Below, one piece after another: positions 1 to 9,924 of a stretch of 64,000 nt of DNA. The stretch's first letter is position 1. Every line of letters starts with the position of its first letter. Under the pieces are notes generated by a model. It was not told the origin of the DNA. It worked only from the letters and a program-made list of their open reading frames with translations, and searched no databases. Both the position numbers and the translations under genes were made by a program. Origin of the DNA: Lysobacter sp. cf310 (GTDB lineage Bacteria; Pseudomonadota; Gammaproteobacteria; Xanthomonadales; Xanthomonadaceae); NCBI RefSeq assembly GCF_900114355.1, contig NZ_FOSS01000005.1, positions 248,001 to 312,000 on the forward strand. The letters are read 5' to 3'.

Positions 1-191
1 ACGACAGCCCGCTGGCGACCCAGTTGTGGCCGGCCCTGAGCACCATCCACTCGCCGATCCGCGACCTCGGCCGCCAGGCCGCGCAGATGCTGCTGGCGCC
101 GGAGCCCGAGGACGGCGACGCCCCCGCCGAGTCGGTCTCGGTCACCCCGCACCTGGTGGTGCGCGACTCCAGCCAGCGCCCGCCGGCCTGA
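1..191 (+). CDS. LacI-family transcriptional regulator, C-terminal fragment
   Basis: Only the last 62 codons are in the window; the reading frame enters from the left edge and stops with TGA at 189-191. The segment reads like the end of a LacI/GalR sugar-binding domain: an 'STIHSPIRDLG' stretch, then 'AAQMLL', then a 'PHLVVRDSS' strand, which matches the final helix and strand of this family. It lies directly upstream of kduI-kduD, and a LacI-type palindrome (284-298) sits between them. A local regulator of uronate catabolism is therefore the natural inference. The DNA-binding half is outside the window, so the exact regulon cannot be judged. Confidence 0.8.
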   Translation, partial: DSPLATQLWPALSTIHSPIRDLGRQAAQMLLAPEPEDGDAPAESVSVTPHLVVRDSSQRPPA

Positions 192-283
192 GCCCCGTCG
201 CCTGCGGGCGGCCCGAATCCGGCTTCCGAATCGCGCTATGACGCGGTCGCCCGCGCAGGCCCGCGGGTCTGTGCACGGCATTT

Positions 284-298
284 TGACACCGGTTACCA
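284..298. promoter_or_regulatory. Putative LacI-family operator ahead of kduI
   Basis: TGACACCGGTTACCA is an imperfect palindrome centred on ACCGGT, about 70 nt upstream of the kduI start. CG-centred palindromes of this type are typical of LacI-family operators, and a LacI-family gene ends just upstream. The match to a particular regulator is inference. Confidence 0.55.
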
Positions 299-367
299 AA
301 ACCCCGTTATGATCCCCGGGTCAGCCGCCGCGGGCGGCATCGCAGGCATGCGCTTTCCGGAGGCCCG

Positions 368-1213
368 ATGTTCCGCAAGACCTACCACGCCACCCATCCC
401 GACATGATGGCCGGCGCCAGCAACGAGCAATTGCGCGACCGCTACCTGATCGGCGAGCTGTTCGCGCCCGGCGAAGTGCGCCTCAACTACTCGCACAACG
501 AGCGCTTCGTGATCGGCGGCGCCGCGCCCGTGGCCGCGCCGGTGGCGCTGCCGGCGCAGACCGAACCCACGTCCGCCGCCGGCCAGCCCTTCCTGGCCCG
601 GCGCGAACTGGGCGTGGTCAACGTCGGCGCGGGCGCCGGCACGGTCACGGTCGACGGCCAGGCCTATGCGCTGCAGCCCAGGGACGGCCTCTACGTGCCG
701 ATGGGCAGCGCTCAGGTCGAGTTCGCCTCCGACGACGCCGCCCACCCGGCCAAGTTCTATCTGGCCTCCACGCCCGCGCACGCGCGCTACGAGACCGTGC
801 ACATCTCGATCGACAAGGCGGTGCCGCTGGAACGCGGCGCGCTGGAGACCTCGAACGAACGCACCATCTACCAGTACATCGTGCCGGCCACCTGCCAGTC
901 CTGCCAGCTGCTGCTGGGCCTGACCGTGCTCAAGACCGGCAGCGTCTGGAACACCATGCCGCCGCATCTGCACGACCGCCGCTCCGAGGTCTATTTCTAT
1001 TTCGATCTCGGCGACCAGAGCGTGATGCACTTCATGGGCGAACCGGCCGACATGCGCCACCTGGTGATCCGCAACGACGAGGCGGTGGTGTCGCCGCCAT
1101 GGTCGATCCACATGGGTTCGGGCACGCGCAACTACTGCTTCATCTGGGCCATGGGCGGCGAGAACCTGGACTACACCGACATGCACCAGCTCGATCTGTG
1201 CCAACTCAAGTGA
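368..1213 (+). CDS. kduI: 5-dehydro-4-deoxy-D-glucuronate isomerase
   Basis: KduI interconverts 5-keto-4-deoxyuronate and 2,5-diketo-3-deoxygluconate in cytoplasmic breakdown of pectin-, alginate- or glycosaminoglycan-type uronates. The 281-residue product has the usual length. It shows the cupin metal site as His200, His202 and Glu207 ('PHLHDRRSE') with His248 ('WSIHMG'), the four zinc ligands of the family, and it ends with the typical 'MHQLDLC' region. The start is supported by GGAGG at 359-363. kduD follows 10 nt downstream, so the two are co-transcribed, probably under the LacI-type operator upstream. Confidence 0.95.
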   Translation: MFRKTYHATHPDMMAGASNEQLRDRYLIGELFAPGEVRLNYSHNERFVIGGAAPVAAPVALPAQTEPTSAAGQPFLARRELGVVNVGAGAGTVTVDGQAYALQPRDGLYVPMGSAQVEFASDDAAHPAKFYLASTPAHARYETVHISIDKAVPLERGALETSNERTIYQYIVPATCQSCQLLLGLTVLKTGSVWNTMPPHLHDRRSEVYFYFDLGDQSVMHFMGEPADMRHLVIRNDEAVVSPPWSIHMGSGTRNYCFIWAMGGENLDYTDMHQLDLCQLK

Positions 1214-1223
1214 GGCCGCGCGC

Positions 1224-1982
1224 ATGAGCGTTTCGCCGTTCGATCTCAGCGGTCGTGTCGCCCTGGTCACCGGGGGCAATCGCGGCCTCGGCCAAGGGCT
1301 GGCCCTGGCGCTGGCCGCGGCCGGCGCCGATATCGTCGCGGTCAGCACCGGCGCGGCCACCGACACCGGCCGCCACGTGCGCGCGCTGGGCCGGCGCTTC
1401 CACGCGATCGAAGCCGATCTGTCGACGCTGGCGCCGATCGCCGGCATCGTCGAGGAGTCGGTCGCGCAGCTGGGTTCGGTCGACATCCTGGTCAACAATG
1501 CCGGCCTGATCCGGCGCGCCGACGCGGTCGACTTCAGCGAGGCCGATTGGGATGCGGTGATCGACGTCAATCTCAAGAGCGCGTTCTTCCTGGCCCAGGC
1601 GGTGGGCCGGCGCATGATCGCGGCCGGCGGCGGCAAGATCATCAACATCGCCTCGATGCTGTCGTTCCAGGGCGGCATCCGGGTGCCCTCGTATACCGCC
1701 AGCAAATCCGGCCTGGCCGGCATCACTCGCCTGCTCGCCAACGAATGGGCCGGCAAGAACGTCAACGTCAATGCGATCGCGCCGGGCTACATGGCCACCG
1801 ACAACACCGCCCAGCTGCGCGCCGACGAGGGCCGCAACCGCGAGATCCTGGCGCGGATTCCGGCCGGACGCTGGGGCGATCCCTCCGATCTCGGCGGCGC
1901 CGCGGTGTTTCTGGCCAGTCGCGCGGCCGACTACGTGCACGGCGCGATCCTGCCCGTCGACGGCGGCTGGCTCGCGCGCTGA
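1224..1982 (+). CDS. kduD: 2-dehydro-3-deoxy-D-gluconate 5-dehydrogenase
   Basis: This is a classical short-chain dehydrogenase of 252 residues. It has the N-terminal nucleotide-binding motif 'TGGNRGLG' (about 16-23), the 'NNAG' motif (91-94), Ser144, and the Tyr157-x3-Lys161 catalytic pair in 'SYTASK'. KduD reduces 2,5-diketo-3-deoxygluconate to 2-keto-3-deoxygluconate with NADH. The position 10 nt after kduI makes this specific role very likely, although the SDR fold alone would not distinguish it from gluconate 5-dehydrogenase. Confidence 0.92.
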   Translation: MSVSPFDLSGRVALVTGGNRGLGQGLALALAAAGADIVAVSTGAATDTGRHVRALGRRFHAIEADLSTLAPIAGIVEESVAQLGSVDILVNNAGLIRRADAVDFSEADWDAVIDVNLKSAFFLAQAVGRRMIAAGGGKIINIASMLSFQGGIRVPSYTASKSGLAGITRLLANEWAGKNVNVNAIAPGYMATDNTAQLRADEGRNREILARIPAGRWGDPSDLGGAAVFLASRAADYVHGAILPVDGGWLAR

Positions 1983-2002
1983 GCGTTAGTGGAGGTGTCG
2001 GC

Positions 2003-2458
2003 ATGAGGAAGCTGCGCTGGTTCCGAATCGCTTGCCTGCTCGCGCTCGTCTTGTGCGCGGGCGTCGCCCAGGCCGCACCGCCGGCCTGCGCGCCACGCAG
2101 CGGGTCCTATGTCGAACAGGCGCGCGACCTGGCCGTGGACCAGCCCGGCCCGCACGAAGGCCAGGGCCGCACCACCGCCTATCCCTTCTTCGAGCAGGCC
2201 GCGGATTTCGACCTGGTGTTCCGCCAGCGCGCGCTGCACCGTGGCGCCAGCATCGGCGAGCACCGCAACGACAAGGACGAGATCTACTACGTGCTCAGCG
2301 GCCGCGGCGAACTGATGCTGGACCAGGCCCACCGCGAAGTCGGCGCCGGCGACGCCATCCTGACCCGCAAGGGCAGCACGCACGGTTTGAAACAACTCGG
2401 CGAGCAGGATCTGGTGATCGTGGTGGTCTACCGCCGCACCCAACCCGCCGACTGCTGA
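2003..2458 (+). CDS. Secreted single-domain cupin protein
   Basis: The 151-residue protein starts at ATG 2003 behind GGAGG (1991-1995). It has a Sec signal peptide ending near 'AGVAQA'. The mature part is one cupin barrel: 'GEHRNDKDEIYYVLSGRGEL' carries a histidine and glutamate of cupin motif 1, and 'GDAILTRKGSTHGL' carries the motif 2 histidine. It starts 20 nt after kduD, so it probably belongs to the kdu transcript. A periplasmic cupin in this position could bind or isomerise a sugar acid before uptake, but the substrate is unknown and binding without catalysis is also possible. Confidence 0.75.
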   Translation: MRKLRWFRIACLLALVLCAGVAQAAPPACAPRSGSYVEQARDLAVDQPGPHEGQGRTTAYPFFEQAADFDLVFRQRALHRGASIGEHRNDKDEIYYVLSGRGELMLDQAHREVGAGDAILTRKGSTHGLKQLGEQDLVIVVVYRRTQPADC

Positions 2459-2488
2459 TCGCCCCACGCCGTGAAGCAGGCGGCCCCT

Positions 2489-2582
2489 GTAGGAGCGGCA
2501 CACGCCGCGACCGCGAAGCCGCAACCACGACGAAACCAACGACGCACGCCGCATCCCCGGTCGCGGCTCGCGCCGCTCCTAC
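2489..2582. repeat. REP-type element, GTAG-headed inverted pair (type A)
   Basis: The unit begins GTAGGAGCGGC and ends in the reverse complement GCCGCTCCTAC, with a short GC palindrome next to each end, 94 bp overall. The GTAG head followed by an imperfect palindrome is the hallmark of REP sequences mobilised by RAYT transposases. It is the same unit as those at 11989, 12270 and 12551. Confidence 0.8.
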
Positions 2583-2609
2583 CCCCAAATCCAAGCCGCT
2601 CCTGCTTTC

Positions 2610-2701
2610 TGTGGGAGCGGCGTAAGCCGCGATGTCGCCACGCGCCGCGGCGCAAGCATCGTCATGGCCGTGCGCTTATCGCGGCTTACGCCGCTCCCAC
2701 A
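2610..2701. repeat. REP-type element, GTGG-headed inverted pair (type B)
   Basis: The ends are TGTGGGAGCGGCGTAAGC and its inverted copy GCTTACGCCGCTCCCACA, with a central insert. It follows the type A unit by 27 nt, and the same A-then-B order recurs in the array at 11.9-12.7 kb. The whole gap 2459-2823 holds these two elements plus the terminator of the downstream minus-strand gene; no coding sequence was seen. Confidence 0.8.
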
Positions 2702-2772
2702 GCGATAGAGCGCCGGCATCCCAGCCCGAAAGCCTTGGGACTACGCGTACGAGGTCGCTCCCCGTAAACGAA

Positions 2773-2800
2773 ACGGCCGGCGATTCGCATCGCCGGCCGT
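2773..2800 (-). terminator. Hairpin terminator of the TonB-dependent receptor gene
   Basis: An 11-bp perfect stem (ACGGCCGGCGA and its complement, 6-nt loop) is followed on the minus strand by a T-rich run (TTTCGTTT). It lies just past the stop codon at 2824. Confidence 0.75.
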
Positions 2801-2823
2801 CGCGTTAAACACCTAAGCGCGAA

Positions 2824-5721
2824 TCAGAAACGGTAATCGGCGCTCACGTACCAGAAGGTGCCCGGCAGGTCGTAGGTGCCCGCGTCGTAACCGTTGAGCG
2901 AGCAGGTCACGCACACCGGCGGGTCCTTGCCGAACACGTTGTTGGCGCCGGCCGACAGCTTCAGGCCTTCCAGCGTGAACGCGTTCTTCCAGCCGAACTG
3001 GACGTCGTGATAGGTCACCGAACCCAGGGTGTTGACGTTCTGCGGGTTCAAGCAGCCCGGCTTGGGACCGGCGTAGACCGAGTTGCCGCAATCCTCGTCG
3101 ACCGACGCGATGTAGCGCACGTTCCAGCTCGCATCGAAGTCGCCCTTGTTCCAACCCAGCTGCAGGTTGGTCTGCCACTCCGGAATCGCGCTGTCGTTGA
3201 CTTCCACGCCGACCTTGCGCTGGGAGACGTTGCCGTCGATGTCCACCGCCTTGTAGTCGTTGACGAAGGTCGACTGCATACCCGCGGTCAGACGGCCCCA
3301 GCTCCAATCCGGGCTGGCCCAGTTGACCTTGATGTCGACGCCGTCGGTCTTGACGCTACCCAGGTTGCTGAGGAAGTTGTTGGGCGGGTTGAGGTTGCCG
3401 CTGGCGGCGCGCGAGAACGGCGAGCACACCGACGGGGTGGTGCCGCCGCTGGCCAAGCAGGCGTTGAGCAGGGCCTGCAGATCGCGGGCCTGGATCGCGC
3501 CTTCGATCTCGTGGTGGTAGTAGTTCACTTCGAAGTCGAGCTTGCTCGACCACGAGGTGGCATCGGCCCAACCCGGGCTGTAGACCACGCCGAAGGTGTA
3601 GCTGTCGGACTCTTCCGGCTCCAGGTTCGGATTACCGCCGGTGAAGGTGGTGATCTGGGTGTTGGCCTGCTCGAAGCCGGGCGGCACGCCCTGCGCGTTA
3701 CAGCCGGCCACGTACTGCGGAGCCGGGCCGCCACCGCCGGTCGGACCGCAGGGGTCGACCAGGCTGGCGCCGAACTGGGTCAGGCCGTACAGCTCGCCCA
3801 GGTTGGGGGCGCGGAAGCCCTGCGAGTAGGTACCGCGGATCACCAGGTCCTCGATCGGCTGCCAGCGGAAACCGGCCTTGCCGGTGGTGGCGCCACCGAA
3901 GGTCGAGTAATCCGAGTAGCGGATCGCGGCGGTGATGTCCAAGGTCGACAACACCGGGAAGTTGAACTCGGTATAGATTTCGCTGACGTCGTAGCTGGCG
4001 TTGACCGGCGCGGCGAACGAGTCCTGCGATTCGCCGGTCTGACGCAGCGGATCGGGGTTGAACTCGCCGCGGTAACGGCGGTGCTCGACACCGGCCGCGA
4101 AGCCGGCCGCGCGATCGCCGATGTTGAACAGGTCGCCGGTGATGTTGGCCGAGAACAGGTCCAGCACCTGCTTGCTCGAGTCAATCTGCTTGGTGCGGAT
4201 CCAGTCGATCATGGCCTGCGTCATCGGACGCGCCTGACCGCCGAACAGGTCCAGCGGCACGCAGCCCGGCACCGCCGCGCACACCGCCGGATCGCCCAGG
4301 GCGAGCTTGATCTTGGCGACGTTGTAGCCGTTGCGGAAGGTCTGCTCGGCCTTGTTCTCCGAGTGCACGTAGTTGGCGTCCCAGCCGAAGCCGCGCTCGC
4401 CGATATCGAACACGCCGTCCAGGCCGATGTTGAAGTAGGTGGTGTCGACGTCCTGCTCGAAGATGCGCGGGCCGACTTCGATCGGACGCTTGGTCACCCA
4501 ACCGAAGTTGGTGGCCGGGTCCAGGGTGATGCCGAACGGGTTGTACGGGTTGTTGGCGTGCACGATGACCGTGTCGGCGATGCCGCCGGTGCCGGCGAAG
4601 GGACCGACGAAGATCGGTTCCGGCGCGGCCTGGTTGGTCGAGGTGCGGTTGTTGTACAGCGCCTTCACGTGCAACCGGGTGTTTTCGGTCAGGTCGTAGT
4701 TGAGGCTGGTGAACAGCGCCTTGCGCTTGCTCGGGGTCAACAGCAGGTTGAACGGCGCGAAGTTGAAGCGGTCGGCGCCGCTGAAGCCGTGGTAGGTGCC
4801 GCCGTTGGGGTTGTTCGGATCGAACACCGGCACGGTGGTGCCGTTATTGAGGGTGATGTCGTACCAGTTGTCGCCCGCCGCGTCGCAACCGCCGACGCCG
4901 GTGACCGGACGGCTGGGATCGCAGAAGGTGAAGCGGCCCTGCGGAATGCCCGAGCTGCCCGCGGCCAGACCGCCGCCGGGTACCGGCTCGGACGACTGCT
5001 TCCAGCTGCCGGAGCTGATCGCCTTCTGTTCGAAGTAGCTGGCGCCGAACACGGCCGACCAGCGCTCGCCGGCGCCGCCCAGGGTCATGCTGGCTTCGGT
5101 GGTGTCGCCGCCGTCGCCCCACTGGCCGAAATAGGCGTGGACTTCGGCGCCGTCGAGCTTGCGACGGGTGATGATGTTGACCACGCCCGCGATGGCGTCG
5201 GAGCCGTAGATCGCCGAGGCGCCGTCTTCCAGCACTTCGATGCGCTCGACGATCGCCAGCGGGATGGTGTTGACGTCGGCGCTGCCGCTGACGCCCGATG
5301 CGGAGGATTCGTTGACCCAACGGATGCCGTCGACCAGCACCAGCACGCGCTGCGAGCCGAGGTTGCGCAGGTCAACCTGGGCCGAGCCGGCGCCGATGCC
5401 GCCGCCGTCCGGCGGATAGCCGAAGTTGCCCGAGGAGTTGAACTTGGCGTTGAGCGCCTTGCCGCCGGCGGTGAGCTGCTGCAGCACTTCGCCGACGGTC
5501 TGCACGCCGGTCTTCTCGAGCTTCTGGCGATCGAGCACGAACACCGGCTGGGCGGTGACCGCGTTGGTCTGTTTGATGCGGGTACCCGTGACCGTCACCG
5601 TATCCAAGGTGGTGGCCGAAGGGGCGGGGGCGGCGTCCTGTGCGGCGGCGAGGCCGGGCAGGCTGATCAGCAAGGACAACTGGATGGCTTTCGCCAAGGA
5701 CTGGCGGCGCAGCGGCTTCAT
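2824..5721 (-). CDS. TonB-dependent outer-membrane receptor
   Basis: This is an outer-membrane beta-barrel transporter of 965 residues driven by TonB. The start at 5721 is chosen because the protein then begins with a basic stretch and a hydrophobic signal peptide ending 'GLAAAQ', behind a purine-rich GGGAGAGAG site; an upstream in-frame ATG at 5829 would add 36 residues of non-signal sequence. A TonB-box-like 'LDTVTVTG' precedes the plug ('[12 protein letters not shown]', '[10 protein letters not shown]', '[13 protein letters not shown]'), and the barrel ends with the C-terminal aromatic 'SADYRF'. Plug and length fit the large receptors common in Xanthomonadaceae for sugars or peptides. No neighbour identifies the substrate. 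Confidence 0.92.
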   Translation of the reverse strand: MKPLRRQSLAKAIQLSLLISLPGLAAAQDAAPAPSATTLDTVTVTGTRIKQTNAVTAQPVFVLDRQKLEKTGVQTVGEVLQQLTAGGKALNAKFNSSGNFGYPPDGGGIGAGSAQVDLRNLGSQRVLVLVDGIRWVNESSASGVSGSADVNTIPLAIVERIEVLEDGASAIYGSDAIAGVVNIITRRKLDGAEVHAYFGQWGDGGDTTEASMTLGGAGERWSAVFGASYFEQKAISSGSWKQSSEPVPGGGLAAGSSGIPQGRFTFCDPSRPVTGVGGCDAAGDNWYDITLNNGTTVPVFDPNNPNGGTYHGFSGADRFNFAPFNLLLTPSKRKALFTSLNYDLTENTRLHVKALYNNRTSTNQAAPEPIFVGPFAGTGGIADTVIVHANNPYNPFGITLDPATNFGWVTKRPIEVGPRIFEQDVDTTYFNIGLDGVFDIGERGFGWDANYVHSENKAEQTFRNGYNVAKIKLALGDPAVCAAVPGCVPLDLFGGQARPMTQAMIDWIRTKQIDSSKQVLDLFSANITGDLFNIGDRAAGFAAGVEHRRYRGEFNPDPLRQTGESQDSFAAPVNASYDVSEIYTEFNFPVLSTLDITAAIRYSDYSTFGGATTGKAGFRWQPIEDLVIRGTYSQGFRAPNLGELYGLTQFGASLVDPCGPTGGGGPAPQYVAGCNAQGVPPGFEQANTQITTFTGGNPNLEPEESDSYTFGVVYSPGWADATSWSSKLDFEVNYYHHEIEGAIQARDLQALLNACLASGGTTPSVCSPFSRAASGNLNPPNNFLSNLGSVKTDGVDIKVNWASPDWSWGRLTAGMQSTFVNDYKAVDIDGNVSQRKVGVEVNDSAIPEWQTNLQLGWNKGDFDASWNVRYIASVDEDCGNSVYAGPKPGCLNPQNVNTLGSVTYHDVQFGWKNAFTLEGLKLSAGANNVFGKDPPVCVTCSLNGYDAGTYDLPGTFWYVSADYRF

Positions 5722-6006
5722 CTCTCTCTCCCTAAGTAAGACGTGGCTGTGTTTTGTTTTGGGCGCCGGGCCCCTGTTCCCTGGCGTCACGAGGTTGTAA
5801 ACAATTCGTGAATCCGCCACAAGCGGCAAAGTACCCCCTGTCGCGGCGAAATGCCGAATTCGGGACGCAGGACACCGCTGGGCCGCCCGTTCAGGCAGCC
5901 GATTTAATAAAAATCAATCAGTTACATGTTCAGCTGGCGATCAGATGAGCGCCGCGTCCTGGCGCCCGGATCACCGCAGCACGCGCCGCCTGCCCGCAGG
6001 CGCGCC

Positions 6007-6807
6007 TCAGCCGCCCAGCAGCAGGCTCACCGCCACCACCACCAGGAAGGCCGCGAACACCCGTTTCAGGGTCGCTCCGCTCAGGCGATGCGCCAATCGC
6101 GTGCCGTAGGGCGCGGCCAGGACCGAGGCGATCGCCACGCCGATCGCGGCCGGCAGGTAGACGTAGCCGATCGCGTGCTGCGGCAGCGCCCCGGGCGGCG
6201 CGTGCAGGGCGTAGCCCACCGCCGAGGCCAGGCCGATCGCGACCCCGCAGGCCGAGGAGGTGCCGACCGCGCGCACCGGCGCGATCCCGCGCCAGACCAG
6301 CAGGGGCACGGTCATGCTGCCGCCACCGATCCCGACCACCGCCGAAACCGCGCCGATGCCGACCCCGGCCGCGCTCATCGGCAGGCCGCGCGGCGGCGGC
6401 TCGTGATCGGCCACGGCCGCGCGGTTCTTGCCGAACAGCAGCTGCGCGGCGGCGATCAGGCAGTAGCCGGCGACGATGTAGCGCAGCAGATCGTCGTCGA
6501 TGCGCACCGCGACCATGCTGCCGAACCAGCCGCCGATCAGCAGGCCCGGCACCATCCAGGCCACCGTCGGCCACAGCACGCTGCCGCGCTTGGCGTGCGC
6601 GCGCGCCGACGCCGCCGCGGTCAACACGATGCTGGCCAGCGAACTGGCCAGCGCGGTGTGCATCGCCGCTTCCTGCGGCACGCCGACCCAGGGCGCCAGC
6701 CACGACAGCGCCGCCACCAGCACCAGGCCGCCGCCGACGCCCAGCAATCCGGCGAGCACGCCGGCGATCGCCCCGAGTACCAGAAATGCCAGCCAAGCGA
6801 TCGTCAC
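6007..6807 (-). CDS. TauE/SafE-family membrane permease
   Basis: This polytopic inner-membrane protein of 266 residues has two related halves rich in glycine. Each half has a 'G.GGG..vP.L' type motif: 'GLLGVGGGLVLVAAL' near residue 20 and 'VVGIGGGSMTVPLLV' near 160. These are diagnostic of TauE/SafE (DUF81) exporters, which move sulfonates, sulfite or other anions. About eight hydrophobic segments are visible. The gene stands alone on the minus strand between a TonB receptor and the divergent lytic transglycosylase, so the substrate cannot be deduced. Confidence 0.88.
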   Translation of the reverse strand: MTIAWLAFLVLGAIAGVLAGLLGVGGGLVLVAALSWLAPWVGVPQEAAMHTALASSLASIVLTAAASARAHAKRGSVLWPTVAWMVPGLLIGGWFGSMVAVRIDDDLLRYIVAGYCLIAAAQLLFGKNRAAVADHEPPPRGLPMSAAGVGIGAVSAVVGIGGGSMTVPLLVWRGIAPVRAVGTSSACGVAIGLASAVGYALHAPPGALPQHAIGYVYLPAAIGVAIASVLAAPYGTRLAHRLSGATLKRVFAAFLVVVAVSLLLGG

Positions 6808-6830
6808 AGCGTCTCCTTTGCCTTGCCTGA

Positions 6831-6917
6831 GTAGGATGCGATGCGCCGTGGGCGAACCGCATCGTCGCGATGCGCGCCGTACGAGTCGCGATTCGCGTTG
6901 CGCTCGTCACATCCTAC
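6831..6917. repeat. GTAGGATGCG-type inverted intergenic element, copy 1
   Basis: The element begins GTAGGATGCG and ends CACATCCTAC, with internal GCGATGCG palindromes. Related copies lie at 9977-10057 and 24605-24686. The GTAG head recalls REP sequences, but the core differs from the GTAGGAGCGGC family, so I treat it as a second family. Confidence 0.55.
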
Positions 6918-6985
6918 GACGTGCGCTTGCCCGGCGGCTCGCCTTCACGCCGGAGATTCATCGTCGCTGGGCTATAGTCCGGCTC

Positions 6986-9007
6986 ATGCTCCCGCGCCCT
7001 CTCCCCCTGTTGTTCGCCGCGCTCGCGGCCACCCTCGCCACCGCCGCCTGCGCGCAGACCACGGCCGCGCCGCCGACCGTCGCCAGCGTACCCGCGCCCA
7101 TCGCCGATCCGCTGCTGCCGCGCGTGCGCGCCGCGCTGGAGGCCGCCGAAAACGGCAGCTTCGACGCCGCCCAGTACGCCGACCTCGCGCGCCATCCGCT
7201 GTACGGCTGGGTCGAGTACGCCGGCCTGCGCCGCAATATCGATTCGCTGTCGAACGCGCAGGCGCAAAGCTTCCTCGCCCGCTACGGCGATCAGGCCGCC
7301 GGCGGCGCCTTCCGCGAGATCTGGCTGGCCGCGACCGCGCGCCGCGAGGATTGGCCGGCCTTCATCGCCGCCTGGAAGCCCGAACTGGTCAAGAACACCG
7401 CGCTGCGCTGCGCCGAACTCAGCGCGCGCCAGGCCCTGCGTCGCGCCGACGCGCAATGGACGCGCGACGCGCAGGCGGTATGGAGCGCCAGCGGCAAGGC
7501 CCTGCCCAACGAATGCGACGCACCGATGGCGCTGCTCGCGGCCCAGGGCGGGCTCGACGACACCTTGCGCTGGCAGCGCATCGACGCCGCCGCCGCGGAA
7601 GGGCTGCCGGCGGTGATGCGCAGCGCCGCGCGCGGGCTGCCCGCCGACCAGCAGGCCCAGGCCAACGACTACGCCGCCTTCATCGACGGCGTCAACGAGC
7701 GCGCGCTGAACTGGCCCAAGACCGAGCGCAGCCGGCGCATGGCCTCTTACGGCCTGGCGCGCCTGGGCAAATCGGCACCGGACGCCGCGGAAGCGCAGCT
7801 GCCCAAGTACGCCAACGCGCTGGGCTTCAGCGACGAAGACCGCGGCCGCGTGCTGTACCAGACCGCGCTGTGGACGGTGGCCTCGTACGGCCCCGAATCC
7901 GCGCAACGTCTCAACGCCGTGCCGGCGGTGTCCTACGACGAGCGCCTGCACGAGTGGCGCGCGCGCGAGGCGATGGCGCGTTCGGATTGGTCCAGTGCGC
8001 TGGCCGCGATCCGTAAGATGGGCGCCAAGCAGCGCGGCGACTCGCGCTGGCAGTATTTCGAGGCGCGCCTGAGCGAACGCGCGGGCGACAAGGCCGGCGC
8101 CGACCGCCTTTACCGCGAAGCCGCGCGCAAGCCCGAGTTCCACGGCTTCCTCGCCGCCGACCGCATCGGCCAGCCGTATGCGCTGTGTCCGCTGATCCCC
8201 AACGACAGCGTCGCGGCCAAGGCGACGATCGCGCGCGATCCGGCGGTGCTGCGCGCGATGGGCCTGTACAAGATCGAGCGCAAATCCTGGGCGGTGCGCG
8301 AGTGGGACGACGCGCTGTCGCGTTTCGACAACGACCAGCGCCGCATCGCGGTCGAAGTCGCGCAGAGCCACGGCTGGTTCGACCGCGCGGTGTTCTCGCT
8401 GGGCAAGGGCAATCCCGAAGAGCTGCGCCTGTACAACCTGCGCTTCCCGCTGCACCACGACGCCACGATCCGGCGCGAGTCGGCCAAGAACAACCTCGAC
8501 CCGGCCTGGGTCGCGGCCGAGATCCGCGCCGAAAGCGTGTTCGATCCCAACGCCCGCTCCGGCGCCAACGCCATGGGTCTGATGCAGGTGGTGCCGGCGA
8601 CCGGCGCCAACGTGTCCAAGCGCCTGGGCCTGCCCTGGGGCGGCGCGGCCACGCTGTACGACTCCGACACCAACATCATCCTGGGCACCGCCTACCTGCG
8701 CGAACTGCTGGACAAGTACGGCGGCCAGCCCTACTTCGCCATGGCCGGCTACAACGCCGGTCCGGCGCCGCTGGCGCGCTGGCAGTCGCAGCGCCCGGGC
8801 ATGGACGCGGACTTCTGGATCGAGACCATCAGCTACAAGGAAACGCGCGAGTACGTGGCGCGCGTGCTGGCCTTCAGCGTGATCTACGACTGGCGCCTCA
8901 ACGGCGACGCGATGAACATGACCGACCGCATGCGCGGCCGCATCGACGCGCCGCGCAAGCGTTTCGTCTGCCCGCTCGCGGCCGCGCCGGCCGCCAAGTC
9001 GCCGTGA
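6986..9007 (+). CDS. slt: Soluble lytic murein transglycosylase
   Basis: This periplasmic enzyme cleaves the MurNAc-GlcNAc bond of peptidoglycan with formation of 1,6-anhydroMurNAc. The 673-residue product starts with a Sec signal peptide, continues with the long alpha-helical superhelix typical of Slt70 (about 60-470), and ends with an SLT goose-lysozyme-like domain. The catalytic glutamate is Glu516 in 'EIRAESVFD', followed by 'GLMQVVPATG' and 'AGYNAGP', all standard motifs. The start at 6986 gives the correct signal peptide; longer in-frame extensions upstream do not. The stop codon overlaps the next gene's GTG start. Confidence 0.93.
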   Translation: MLPRPLPLLFAALAATLATAACAQTTAAPPTVASVPAPIADPLLPRVRAALEAAENGSFDAAQYADLARHPLYGWVEYAGLRRNIDSLSNAQAQSFLARYGDQAAGGAFREIWLAATARREDWPAFIAAWKPELVKNTALRCAELSARQALRRADAQWTRDAQAVWSASGKALPNECDAPMALLAAQGGLDDTLRWQRIDAAAAEGLPAVMRSAARGLPADQQAQANDYAAFIDGVNERALNWPKTERSRRMASYGLARLGKSAPDAAEAQLPKYANALGFSDEDRGRVLYQTALWTVASYGPESAQRLNAVPAVSYDERLHEWRAREAMARSDWSSALAAIRKMGAKQRGDSRWQYFEARLSERAGDKAGADRLYREAARKPEFHGFLAADRIGQPYALCPLIPNDSVAAKATIARDPAVLRAMGLYKIERKSWAVREWDDALSRFDNDQRRIAVEVAQSHGWFDRAVFSLGKGNPEELRLYNLRFPLHHDATIRRESAKNNLDPAWVAAEIRAESVFDPNARSGANAMGLMQVVPATGANVSKRLGLPWGGAATLYDSDTNIILGTAYLRELLDKYGGQPYFAMAGYNAGPAPLARWQSQRPGMDADFWIETISYKETREYVARVLAFSVIYDWRLNGDAMNMTDRMRGRIDAPRKRFVCPLAAAPAAKSP

Positions 9008-9924
9008 ACACCGCGGCGCGGCGCCACGTCGTCGTACTCGGCGGCACCGGCTTCGTCGGCCGGCGCCTGGTCGCGCGCCTGCTGCGCGACGGCCATCGCC
9101 TGACCGTGCTCAGCCGCGGCGGCGATCCGGCCAAACGCGCGCTGCTGCCGCGCGACTCCAGCCTGATCGAAGGCGACGTGCACGACACGGGTTTCCTGCG
9201 CGCGGTGCTCGACGACGCCGACGCGGTGGTCAACCTGATCGGCATCCTCAACGAGCGCGGCGACGACGGCAGCGGCTTCGAGCGCGTGTACGTGGGCCAG
9301 CTCGAATCCCTGATCGAGGCCATGCGCGAGATGGGCGTGCGCCGCCTGCTGCAGATGAGCGCGCTCGGTGCCGGCAGCGGCGACAGCCACTATCTGCAGT
9401 CACGCGGGCGCGCCGAACAGCGCGTGCGCGCATCCGGACTGGACTGGACCCTGTTCCGCCCCTCGGTCATCGCCGGTCCCGGCGACGGCCTGTTCTGCCG
9501 CTTCGATCAACTGCTGCGCTTCGCCCCGGCGCTGCCGATCGGCCGCGCCGAGGCGCGCTTCCAGCCGGTCTGGGTCGGCGACGTGGTCCAGGCCTATGCG
9601 CGCGCGCTCGCCGACGGCGGCAGCATCGGCCACAGCTACGACCTGGTCGGCCCCGACGTCTACACTCTGGCCGAGCTGGTGCGCCTGACCGCGCGCACGC
9701 GCGGCCGCCTGCGCGCGGTGATCCCGCTGCCCGAGGCGCTGGGCCGCCTGCAGGCCGGCATCGGCGAACACCTGCCGGGCAAGCCGATCAGCCGCGACAA
9801 CTGGCGCTCGCTGCAGACCGATTCGGTCAGTGCCGACAACGGGCTGTCCCGGCTCGGCATCGCGGCGACGCCGGTGGCGCCGCGGCTGCGGGAAATCCTC
9901 GGCTTGGCGCCGGCGGGCGATTGA
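9004..9924 (+). CDS. NAD(P)-binding protein of the complex I NDUFA9-like family
   Basis: The 306-residue atypical SDR/epimerase-fold protein has the N-terminal dinucleotide motif 'GGTGFVG' (residues 13-19), a 'DADAVVNLIGIL' strand and 'LFRPSVIAGPGD', the pattern of bacterial NDUFA9/YwnB-type proteins. The GTG start at 9004 overlaps the slt stop (GTGA), which implies translational coupling. In mitochondria the homologue is a structural, NADPH-binding complex I subunit. Bacterial copies are thought to be quinone- or membrane-associated oxidoreductases of unproven substrate. Confidence 0.82.
   Translation: MNTAARRHVVVLGGTGFVGRRLVARLLRDGHRLTVLSRGGDPAKRALLPRDSSLIEGDVHDTGFLRAVLDDADAVVNLIGILNERGDDGSGFERVYVGQLESLIEAMREMGVRRLLQMSALGAGSGDSHYLQSRGRAEQRVRASGLDWTLFRPSVIAGPGDGLFCRFDQLLRFAPALPIGRAEARFQPVWVGDVVQAYARALADGGSIGHSYDLVGPDVYTLAELVRLTARTRGRLRAVIPLPEALGRLQAGIGEHLPGKPISRDNWRSLQTDSVSADNGLSRLGIAATPVAPRLREILGLAPAGD

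Noticed and set aside
3007-5739. 910-residue plus-strand open frame
   Set aside because: It is antisense to the TonB receptor gene. It is low-complexity (Val/Gly/Asp/Arg/Ala/His-rich), has no recognisable domain, and arises because stop codons are rare in antisense frames of very GC-rich genes.
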